From Pardosa pseudoannulata (Eukaryota > Arthropoda > Arachnida > Araneae > Lycosidae), in contig CM063508.1 of NCBI GenBank assembly GCA_032207245.1, positions 95,105,539 through 95,169,538 of the forward strand: 64,000 nt of DNA, given 5' to 3'. Numbering within the stretch: the stretch's first letter is position 1; every line of letters begins with the position of its first letter. Below the pieces are notes generated by a model. The model was given only the letters and a program-made list of their open reading frames with translations. It searched no databases and was not told where the DNA came from. The translations under genes and the position numbers were made by a program. Of the stretch, positions 27,001-39,351 are shown in pieces.

Positions 27001-28314
27001 AGGCAAAATAGTGGTTCTAAAGTATAATTTAAATGAACCAATAAAAAATTAATAGAAACTGTGAGAAAAACTTTTTGACATGGTGTAATGCAGGGAAACG
27101 TTATATACCTATTAACAGAAAAATGAAACTAGAATGTGCAAATTGAATTTTTTTTTTGTGTGCATGTGTGCTTAAAAACTGATTATTTTTAGAAATATCT
27201 TATGCTTTTAACTTTACTTGTTATACATATCTTGGTTTCTAACTTTAAATTCTAGTTTTTATTAGATGTTTTCTCTATATATTATATGTCAAGATAATAA
27301 TCATAGATGCAACAGAATTAAAATTATTTTGATTTGGACATAGATAATGACAGCTAGTTAATAAAAAGGTTGTAATCCTTCAGATCTGCAGAATTCTAAG
27401 AGAAAATCAAAATTTTTAGTTATATGAGAGCCAATAATGTATGTTAGAATAATAGTGTGAAGATTTTTTCTAAATTATGCATACATGTGTAATACTATTC
27501 TTTATTAGTAAAAATAAACTAATGTCTATTTTGGTAAAGGAAAAATGTTTGAAAGGTAGATTAAATATATTTTATAAAAGAGGTTCTTCTCAATTCTTTA
27601 TTACTAAAAATAAACTAATGTCTATTTTGGTAAAGGAAAAATGTTTGAAAGGTAGATTAAATATATTTTATAAAAGAGGTTCTTCTCAATTCTCTAAAAA
27701 TTCTCTATCAAGGATTTGAAGTCTGATATTAGTTGCATTTAAAGAATTAAAAATAGTACTATACCAATATTAAAGTCTCGTTTCTTTGTTATAAAAGTGT
27801 TTAAAATTGTTATTTCTTCAAATGGTTTTTAAGAATCCACATTTATTTTATTTTAATACATTTGCTGCTGATTATTGTACAGCCATTTTCCTTTGTGTTG
27901 ATCATATACTAATATGGCAAGAAGTGTGTTAAAGCAAATGATCATTGGATCCAAAATAAACTATTTAGTTCAATTATAAAACATTAAATTATATATTGTT
28001 ACCAAAGGTTAATTGTTATAGGGAGCTATATTGTTATTGAAAAGCTCTTTGTTATCTAGATATGCATAGTATAAATATGTAAAATCAAAAAAATATGTTG
28101 AAAAACTGTTATTTCCTCTAATTTGTAACTAATAAGACATAGGAAGATATACATACTTAACCGAAAATTTTCAGTTAGGGGTTTTTATTTAAATTAGTCA
28201 GGCATTATCATTTAGTAATGCTAGAATTTTATTTTATATTTGTAAACAATAAAAATTTAAATTTTTATTCTGTGATATTAAAATTTAATCTTTTTTTGGT
28301 GTGTAACAAGCTAC
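27001..28314. other. intergenic, upstream of MYG1
   Basis: A+T-rich sequence with a 96-bp tandem duplication but no gene recognised. The MYG1 promoter must lie near the right end and could not be placed. Confidence 0.4.
27497..27690 (+). repeat. 96-bp tandem duplication
   Basis: Units 27497-27592 and 27593-27688 are almost identical. The unit is a multiple of three and open in one frame, giving a repeated 32-residue peptide (MSILVKEKCLKGRLNIFY...). No other sign of coding. Confidence 0.9.
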
Positions 28315-31300
28315 ATGCTGAGTATTTTTAGAAATTTTTCAAGATTTGCATCTAAAGGTAAGTATAAATTTTGCTTTAAGTGATCCATTTTATGTTATCA
28401 TTTTTAGTATTATAAAATGCAATATTTATTGATGCTTTTTAAAACTTTTATAAGCTTTAGGAAATTCCTGTTATTAAAGTTTTCTTGTAATTATTAGTCA
28501 GTTGCAATTTGATGATATATTTAAAAATATAGTGTTTTACTTTCTTAATAGACACAGGAATAACTTTTTTTAACTACATAGGTATACCTTATACATATAT
28601 TTACATTCCTACCTATATTACAAAACTTCCATATATTAAAAATGTATTAATACTTTAACATGTCTTTGCCTAGAATAATTTTATATTTTAGAAAGTTTTA
28701 GGTATAATTTTTTTTTTCTTCTCATCTAGACAAATGAGGAATTCTTTTTCTTTCTTCTGATAATTCACATTGAGCACACTCTCAGTTCCTGTGAACTGAC
28801 AGTGAACTTTCTTTATTATCAGAAAGAAGTGATAGAAGAGAAAAACTACATATTTTTTACACATTTATAGAATTTAAAATATTTTGAATGAGAAGTTCTA
28901 TTGTTGAAAAATAGGATTTTTTGGGTGCCTTTAAAAATATGCATTACAGCAACAAATTATTAATCCCTCTCTCTTTTCTTGCTATAAGTAACCAGTGAAA
29001 AAAAATAGCCTTTTTATGTAAAGACCTTTTAGGCTAAGAATAAAGATGGACAATGGAAAAATAAAAAAGAACAATTTTAGTCTTTTGAGTAATCTTTGAT
29101 AATAAGCATAAAGTTTTTCTTCAACACAAAATATTCCTTCCTTTTTTTTTAAAGTGAAAATATAATTATTTCATTCAAATCCAAACAGGCAATTAAATTC
29201 AGAATGGGTGCCTAGAACAGTTGAATTCAGAATGGAAGTATATTCCTTTTTATTTAATATAAAAGGACTCAATATCCTTATGTTTCTACCAGAAGCTCTC
29301 TGCTATTTGGAATACGTTTTTAAAGTTAAATTTATCTATAATATGTCAATTGCAATTAGCAAAATAATCTCATTAGAGATATTTGTTATGGAGATATCTT
29401 ACTATAAAAGATTAACTTTGAGGTTATTCTAAAGTAACTTATAATAATCAAAGAAATAAATCTGTTAGAAATTTATTTTATGTAATTTTACAGAAATTTA
29501 TAAGTGTCATCTTGAATTAATTCACATCTACTAAAAATTTTAAATTACTAGCAGAACGATGGCCGAATGGTTAGGGTGCTGGCTTTCGGAACCAGAGTTC
29601 GTGGGTTCGAATCCCACAGTGGCATGGGTGTTCGTAGCCGTTTGGAATTGGCTTTAAGCAGTAGGTTCCAGTCTCGTTAGCCCTCGTGTTGCAAAAAGTA
29701 GACCGTAGCACTCCAAACCAAACCAAACCAAGCTTAAATTACTAAAATAAAAATTCGGGAGTAGCTTCCCTGTGAAATTATATACTCACATAAGAAAATG
29801 GTTTTAATATTGTGACATTTCAAGGACTAAAGATAAAAATTAAAAGCAGAAAATTATATCTCATGACTGATAGTTGTAAATGTAAGTATATGGTGCCACA
29901 TTTTTGCTTTTGGGATTAATTGTAATTTTGAAACTTAAATGGTCTATATAAATGCAACATTCAGGGATTCATAGCCTAATAAACTTACATAGACAAATAT
30001 ATGTATTATATAGATACTTTTATTTACAGTCAAATTTTAATAGTGTAGGTAAATGTTATATGAATAACAAATATCAGGCTATAATGATTCCATCAATGAA
30101 AGGGCACAAGTTTTATTCATGCTAAGTCAACAATGGAAATACATGTGCAACATTGTTAAATGGCCTTTTTTTGTGTGAAACAATAATGGTCAGTAAGGAA
30201 CTGTGAACCATTTGTTGACATATTTCATATCTCCACAACATTGTCTCTTGAACTACTAAATGTGTATTAATGGGCTAAGAAAGCAATGAAGTGTTTTGAA
30301 AACTCAGGGAAGAGTGTGGTTCTTTCACATGATCTGTACTTTCCAAGACTACTCTACTGCAGTGGCCATTGTCCCTTGCCTGGTTTGATGTTAAAGAATT
30401 TGAAAATAGATCATTTTAACAAATGCCTACAATTTTAATAATTTCATAAATTCACTTATGAAATGTGATTGATGTCTGCATAATATTTAAGTTAATTTTG
30501 TCATTTTGTGTAACTTGGAATTTTTTTTTTTTTTTTAACAAAGAAGCATCTATTTTTTAGTTTTACATATAAGGTATTTTCTGTCTTAAAGTATGAATAG
30601 TTACTCATGTCATTATTTTTTTTCTTGTATTATAGTATATATGTTTCTTAAATGCAGTTTTAAATAAGTTTTGTTATACAGTAGGTACAATATCATTTTC
30701 TCAAATGGCACCAAAGATAAAAATTGGAACTCATAATGGCACATTTCATTGTGATGAAGTTCTTGCTTGTTCATTACTGAAACATGTTAGTCCTGAATAT
30801 TCTACTGCAGAGATAATAAGGTATGTTTTTAGAACTGTTTTCCTGCAATAAAATATATATTGAGATTCAAAATAAATTACAATGCTTTCAAATGCTGTTA
30901 ACTTTTTATCTTTTTTATTTATTCCTTTTTAATTTTGTAATTTGAAAATCATAGCTCATGACTGATAGTTGTAAATGTTGTCAGTATAATTATTTACTGT
31001 GATAATAATACTGACACAGTAAATAATGTATTATTATTTACCGTGTTTATACTTAAACTATATTATCAGATTTTTTGTTTGTACTTGTAATTTTTTTTGT
31101 GTGTGTGCATTAAACTGAATAGTTTTAACAATAGTTATTTATAAGAATTTCTAATGTTGCTCTGAAAATTTTAATTCAAATTATTTTACAATAATTTATT
31201 GATAATACATATTTTTTTATGTGTGTGTGTGTAAATCTTATAAAAATAGCAATAAATAAAATAGTGTTGTTGTAAATTTGTGTTATTACATTGAGCTAAG

Positions 31301-34300
31301 GTAAAAGAAAGCATTGAGTTTGAAAGACTTCCTAATATTCCCTCCTCTTTTTTTTTTTTCATTCTAATAAAATAAATAAAGCACTTCGAATTCATCTGAT
31401 TATGTGCTTTGAAAATCAAATAGATCTATCCTTTCAATCACAGATTAGTTTAATTTTTAAAACTTTATTTATTCTCACTCTCTTTTTTTCCCCCTCTTAG
31501 ATCTCGTGATGCTGCTGTTCTTGATGAATGTGATATTGTAGTTGATGTTGGTGGAATCTTTGATCCCTCTAAGCATAGATATGATCATCATCAAAGGTAA
31601 AAACAGAACTTTTTATAAAAATGTTTCATCTGAAATTATTATGTTTTTACTTAGCTTTTAATTCATAATTCAATATAAATTTATAGCTATCATTGTTTAT
31701 AATTTTATCAAGAATGCATGTTCTTCCAATTTACTTTTTTAATTTCAGCTACACTATTAATTTTTAAACTATATATACATAAAGTTTCTAATTGAATCAT
31801 ATAGGCAAATAAAGCACTAAAATTTTATTCTTAAAATAGACAGTTTTGATATTAAATGTATGTATTTTTTATTCATAGTAAATTTTACATCTATAAAATT
31901 TATTAGTAATTATGTAAAGTTTTAATGGTACAATGATTTCTGTCATAACGTTCCATTTCCTTAATTTTAATTCTGTTCCATTTAGTTATATTAATTCTAT
32001 AAGCTTCCCTTAAAATTCCCTGTTTGCAACTTCCTGCCATGCTCCCAATCATCACGTTGGTCAGTCGAAAAACCTATTTTTTTATCGCATAAGCCGCTCT
32101 GGATATTCAATCAGATGACATCACACATACCAGGAGCGTCACTTGGCATTCTCCTTGGCAAGCGCTGCATTACATTATTATTCACCCTTTTCATGATATG
32201 ACATATCTCCACTACACACATTGGCATGTTTTAGTGCTGTGCTTGGCAATTTTCCACCGTCTTGCCAAGCACAATTTTATATTAATATCAATAAAATCCA
32301 TTAATTCAGTAACTCCTCCTCTCCTTTTTTAATGCCTATTGGGTTTTTACTTTAGGATTTAAACTTAAGTTGCGAAAAGCCAAATTCAATTTATATATTA
32401 AATATCGGGTTAAGGACATAGCGCATATTTCCACTATACATCACCCACTCATCAAATATATTTTTTTTATTGTCTTTTCTATGGGCTTCTTTTTAAGGTA
32501 CAAACCTTTTTATGTTTTGCTCGACTCCTAGTTCCCCATAGAAGCCCCACTTCCACAGAAAACTCAATTCCATAATTTCATTTAGAAAAATTGGTAATAA
32601 AAATGCAGTTAATATGTATACTGTTATGACTTACACATAGCCAATATCATAACAAGTTTTTGAAGTCAAAAAACCAGAACCAATTTTTGTGTTATATTCA
32701 CTAAAAATTTTAGTTTGCTCGACTCCTAGTTCCCCATAGAAGCCCCACTTCTACTGAAAACTCAATTCCATAATTTCATTTAGAAAAATTGGTAATAAAA
32801 ATGCAGTTAATATGTATACTGTTATGACGTACACATAGCCAATATCATAAGTTTTTGAAGTCAAAAAACCAGAACCAATTTTTGTGTTATATTCACTAAA
32901 AATTTTAGAAAAAACAAGTATTTTTGGATAAATTTTTGTATGTATAGTACATGAAATTATAAAAAATAATATTATTACAGTTGAATTAAATTGTATTGTC
33001 TGTGGACCTATCAAAAAGTTCACTGTAATTGAAAATTCATTATGTCCATTTTTTTTTAAACATAGAAATATTTTAGCATTTGATGGTTGCTTTGTTGACA
33101 ATAATAATTGCGATAAAACAGTTTTATTGTAACTTTTTAAGTATTTACACATACAATTTATCATGTTATTAGAAATAATTGCAAAATATTATATTTACTT
33201 TTATTTTTACATTTTATGGAAAAAGTTTGTAATTTTTCATTTAGTACATTTCAATTTGAGCACCATTCATCAGTTTTATCATCAACAATTAAGGAAGGTT
33301 CCATGGTTTTTTCCACATTTTTTAAAAGAAAAATTTAAAAAAAAGTTCAGAATGTTTACAGACACTTTCAATTTAGAGAATTAGAGATAGAAATTTAAGA
33401 ATGCTGTCTTTGAGGAACCTAATACATATGTATATGTAAAATTATCTTTTAAAAATTGGAAATAAGTGTGGGAGGAAAATTCTAGTTCACTACCAGCAGA
33501 CTTGTTTTCCCAGGAGTTAATTATAAGTACAGGGTATCTGCCAAAATAAAATTTTTCAAATCCATGACTTTTCATGACTTTCCCTGATTTAGCAGATCAT
33601 TTTCCATGACTTTAAAAAGCTTTCGTTAAAAGTATATATGAATAAAACTTCTGATGTACATACAAATAAAATATATGCTTTTACAGAAATTACAGGAATT
33701 TTATCATAAGAAACGATAAACTTACCTTATTAGTGTTAATAAACTCACATAAAAATAAATTGTTGTATCTACATATCTAAGTTTAATCATATAGCAATTT
33801 TTCAATCCAAATGTTTCCAATTTGAATTCAGGGTAATTTGGTATTATCCAGGTGACCATGAATAATAGCCAAATATAACTGTATAATGTTTATATACAAT
33901 ATCCCTAGAGATACTTATATTTTGTTCAAAAATCTTAACTAATTTTTATTAAAAAATAATTATTATTATATTAATAAAATTTTAATCTACAATTTAAGAA
34001 AAAACCAGAATAATATAAATTTACCCACCCATTAAGCTTTCTTGCTTTGAGTTTCCTTGGTGAACAAATTTTACTTAGCAATATGGTCAATAGGATAATA
34101 CATAAATACCATACTCAGTAATATCAGTCAAATGACAAGTAAAAATAGAATTAAGCAATTCAATGCATTTTTTTAATCGGTAGTTTAGCGGATCCATGAC
34201 TTTTCATGACTTTTACTCATTTTGCTTGAAAAATCAAGACTTTCTATGACAAAATTAATCCATTGTCTAAATCCATGATTTTTCATGACTTTCCCTGACT

Positions 34301-34618
34301 TTCCAGGTGCACAGAAACCATGTAAGTATCTAAAATAACATTAGCTAAATTGGAATTTGGTTGAACCATTAAAAAAGTTTACTGTTTACTAAGATAATGA
34401 ACCCAGGATTAATGGACAACTCTATTACCAAGAGTTACTAACTCTTAGAGGTTAGAGGTATCATTACATTCTGGGTTTGCTGCAGCCAGATTTAACTGCA
34501 GTTTAAAATATAAAGATCAATTCTCATATATTCTTTATTCCTATGCTGAAATTATGGTTTGAAAAAAATTGTATACATGGATTTAAAAAGAAATAATTCT
34601 TAAGTGTTAATCCTGAAT

Positions 34619-34654
<36 letters not shown>

Positions 34655-35640
34655 TTCAGTCTACATTATGTGTGTGTGAATGCATTCATATCAAATTTTA
34701 AATATTTATACAATTATGTATTATTATTATTTTTCAGATCTTTTGACCACAGTATGAATTCTTTAAATGCAAACTACCCATGGACCATCAAACTCAGTAG
34801 TGCTGGCTTGGTTTATTTTCACTTTGGACATAAAATTATTTCTAGAATTTTAAACATTCCTGAAGATTCAGAAGAAACAAAGGTTTTATTTTCAAAATTA
34901 TATGAAAACTTTGTTCAAGAAATTGATGCTATTGATAATGGTATTGATCCTTGTGAAGGATCTGATGTTAGGTATGCCATTTTAAAGATTATTTTATATT
35001 CTTAATGATAAAATTATAGTAAATACATATTAGAACCAATTTCAAATTTAAAGTAGTTTGTCATCAAATAAACTAATATTTCAGAGTACAAAATAGTTTT
35101 AAAAAAATGAAATTTTAATTCACATACATGTATAATTAATTTATTCTTGAACTACTTTAAAGAGGAAAATAGTTTCCTTGAATTCTGATATGAAACTGTT
35201 CAAAGGAACTTGATAGATGCTGTCATGTTTCACTGAAAAATTAAATAAATTTGTTACTAATATAAATTTGATGCATTTGTAAAGGAAATATATAATTATA
35301 CTGTATAGAATGCATTGCTTACATTAAGAGTAGATAATTCTATCAAATGTATGTCACATCTAATACATAATAAATTATATACTTTGTATAGTTAAATATA
35401 CTAGATATCCTAATTTTATATTATTCAGTAAACCAGAAAAAGTACTTGTGCAGCATGAAAAAACATAAAATTAGAATTTGGTGATAAGATAAACAAAGAA
35501 TGTATTAAGAATCATAAAGTCTGAAATTAGCATTTGCTTCTAGGAAAAGCAATATGCATTACTTGCATTTTATATTTTAATATAACAAACAAAATAATAC
35601 TTATTAACTTACCACAGCATTAAAATTTCATTACTCTTTT

Positions 35641-35675
<35 letters not shown>

Positions 35676-38600
35676 TGTGTGTCACTTCTGTTTTTATGTT
35701 TGAAATAATTCATTTTCTTCAAATGATAGAATCTATTGATGTTAACTTGGGGATTCATGTGTTCAAAATAGTCTTTTCAAAACAACTTTCGTAAAACCTT
35801 TTTTTTTTTTTTTTAAGTAAAATTAAATGAAACATGCCCCATCTATCTAAATTACCAATTTCATTTCATAAATACATCTGTTAATTTAAAAATCTGTTTA
35901 GTTTAAAAAGGTTTCCACTACAAAATGGTATAACTTTTACTATAATTTGCACTTTTCAGATTTAGATATTTTATTTAATGAAAATGCCTAAAATGCCATG
36001 GTTTTGAGTTCTCTTAGAAAGGAATGACTTTTAAGTTTCAGAAAACATTTTGTTTTCTCCCTGTATCCTAGCATGTTGAACATTTTTAGCCATGAAGTGC
36101 TGAAATTAATTATCTTGACTGTACAACTGGTCAACCATATGATTTAAAAAGTAAGAATGGAAATATATTTGAGAGCATGGACAAACGATTCTGATTGCTG
36201 TTTACTTTTTGCTAAGACTAACAGTTACACCTATACTTATTTGATTCAAGTTTATGAACTTACAGGCCCTTAAATCATTTTATTTATCATGTAGTTCATC
36301 AACCTTTATAGTTATTAAGTTTATCTTTAAAATTAATTTTTTAAAAATGCTGTTCTTTATCAGTGAGGAATTTGCACATGTTGGGGATTCGAACAACTTA
36401 AAATTTTTCTGATAATTCCAGACTCGTAGATTCTAAAAATGTTCTCAGAAATATAAAAAACTGGGTCCATTGTTTTAAAAATTAATTTTTAAGTTAAGCA
36501 AAAATCATGTGACATCAAAACACTCCGTGATTGGTTGTGACGTCATAGTTCACGATATCCAATATTTTCTTATTGTTTGTAAACGCACACTATTTTCCGA
36601 TTTTGTTTTTGCAAGTTCTTGAAATTTTCTAGCTATCAAAATTTATTTGTATTTAAACATGAAGGTTTATTTTATCGATCTCGATAGCTTAATTATGTCA
36701 GTTTGTTATAAATGTCTCTTCTACATGGATTTACCAAAGGACCAGAGTTTCAGAGTTTACCAAACATTGTAGGCCATATTCAAAACATATGTTTCAAAAA
36801 TGGTATTAAAGATGAAATAACCTATCAGAATTGAATAAAACAGAAAAATCAGCATTAAATACATACTATAAGAATAACAATTAATAATTATCTATACTGT
36901 TTGCTACAACCTTGCTATTGCAACAATATTATCATTAGCACCTAGTTATCATAAGTAAGTATGTTGGCTGATTTTATAAAAATATGTGAGAAAAAAAATT
37001 AACATCTTTAAAAGGCTTTACTTAATTATTTATACTTTTTAAAATAGTAATACAATTTTATTATCTTTTAATATTAATATTAAATAAAAAATGTATACAG
37101 TTTCTGAAATTAAATTTACATTTTTAATCACTCATAAGTATTTTAAATCTATATATTTAATTTAATTCTAAGTATTTTAAATTTGATGAAAAGAAATTTA
37201 AAATCTTTAAATGGCTTTACATAATTATTTATACTTTTTTAAATAGCAATACAATTTTATTGCCTTTAATATTAATGTTAAGTTAAAAAATTATAAAGTT
37301 TCTGAAATTAAATTTAATCTTTAAAGTAATATTATTAAGTATTTTAAAAATATACTTTTTTCAAATTAGCCACCAGTTTAATCAAAAAATATCACTGTGA
37401 ATTGATACACATAAGAAAGTATGCATCTCTGAAGAAAATATTTATAATACCTTGAAATTACATAACCTTCCCCTCCCCCAAGTTATTTATTAGATAATTA
37501 TATGCTTTAGATACTTATATGTTTTACAATATTTATATGCTTTATCAAACATTTATTGTACTTGAACTCTGTGATAATTCTCAAAAATTAGCAGTTTTAA
37601 AAGTTAAATAGCACTGGTTAATCAACAGTCCTTTTAAAGGTATAGATGTATTTTTATATACTTTAATTTTTCTAAACTAGTAATATTTAAACAAAAGCAA
37701 GCATTTACTTACCAAAAAATGGTCTTCATAAACCAATAGAGTTGATTTATATGATAATTTGGGGTTTAATTTCTCATCCCTTTTCATCGCATTTGTCCAG
37801 ATTTTATGCGTATGTGGATATTTGAGAACACTGAAAAATATCTTCTTATTGCAATTAGTTGTTGTATTTTTACAGAGTGGCACAATACGATATTTATAAT
37901 ATATTTTAATTCCAGACATAATAAAAAAATTTTCTATTATATGCGATACTTTACACAGTAACAAATTTAAAAGTCACCTTTTAGCCTGTAAACAATATAG
38001 GCGGTCAGTGTTTTCGTGAACGATAACGTCACAAACTCGGCAGAGGAAAAGTATCATTTTTGAGATACATTAAAGAGTCCGCTATAAAACCCATTAGAAA
38101 TCACTAAATAGGTCCCCAAACAAAAAAAAATAGGTACTGTCCTGCTTACTTTTTTGTCTTATATTGTTTAAAATTAAAATTAAAAAACGTGAAAATTCCT
38201 TATTCTGATGATCTGTTTGAGTGATTTGAGATAAAAGGTAATTTATAAAGAAAAGTTATGAATCATGAAGTATTTTTAATGTATGGAAACATAACTGACA
38301 TAGGAACTGCACAAATGAAAAATAAAATACAAAATGAGAATCCATACTTAACATGAAATTTAATAGCAGGGTTTTGTTATAAAATGTTATTTATAGTTTA
38401 ACCTTCTTTTTCTATAGGTATAAATTTAATACTCATTTAAGTGCCAGAGTGAAACATTTGAATCCTTCTTGGAATGAGCCGAATCCAGATGAGGTGAGTG
38501 CATTACTGACTTAGCAATGTGAAATATTGCTTAGTAAATTAATTTAATTTGTAAAACTCTTTTTTTTAGGCTTTTCATTATTCAGATATATACAGATTTA

Positions 38601-39288
38601 AAAATTTGTGTAAAATATATGAATTTTGGTATGCAACTTTGTTGTATTTTCTTTAATTTATAGAAAAATATTGGCAATAATTAAAAATTTAAGTGTCATT
38701 GGATACTTTTATTTTAGCTTTTAAAGGAAAAAGACATATTATAAATCATTGTTAAACCCGAAAACTGGACGTTTTAAATCAATATAGATTCTTTTTTTCA
38801 ACACAATTTTTAAATCTTTGTCTATGCAAAAAAAAATATATTTTTTGCCAGTTTTTTATCACTTTTCTACATTTTGTGTTTTAAGTGTGAGTATAAGTAT
38901 TGTTACTTTTAATACTGATATCTTCTACTATTGTATGTATATAGCTTAATGATGAAAGTTCCTACAAATTTATTATTCCTAAATCAATTTCTTACACTAA
39001 TAATGCTATTTACAATACATGTAAGCTGATTAATAATTCATAGATTACAGATTACAATAACAAGTCTTATATTTTCTAAAAATACAGTTTTTTATTTATT
39101 CTTTTAAATACTAATTAGGTTTTATTTTTTAAATGCAAATTGGTTATTATAGTTCTTATGTACATTAATATGAATAGTAATAATTTATTTAATATGGAAT
39201 GAAAATGTTGATGTATTTAACATGTTGAAATTTCTTTCATTTAATATAAAATTCATATATATTGTTTAAAATATTGTCAAAATAAAAT

Positions 39289-39351
<63 letters not shown>

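Noticed and set aside
29551..29626. Functional tRNA gene
   Set aside because: Boxes A and B are good, but the tRNA-like part runs into a SINE body, has target duplications and weak stem pairing.
34670..35005. Single-exon 111-codon gene starting at 34670
   Set aside because: It is MYG1 exon 4 (34738-34971) read into the flanking introns. The acceptor and donor fit the spliced frame.
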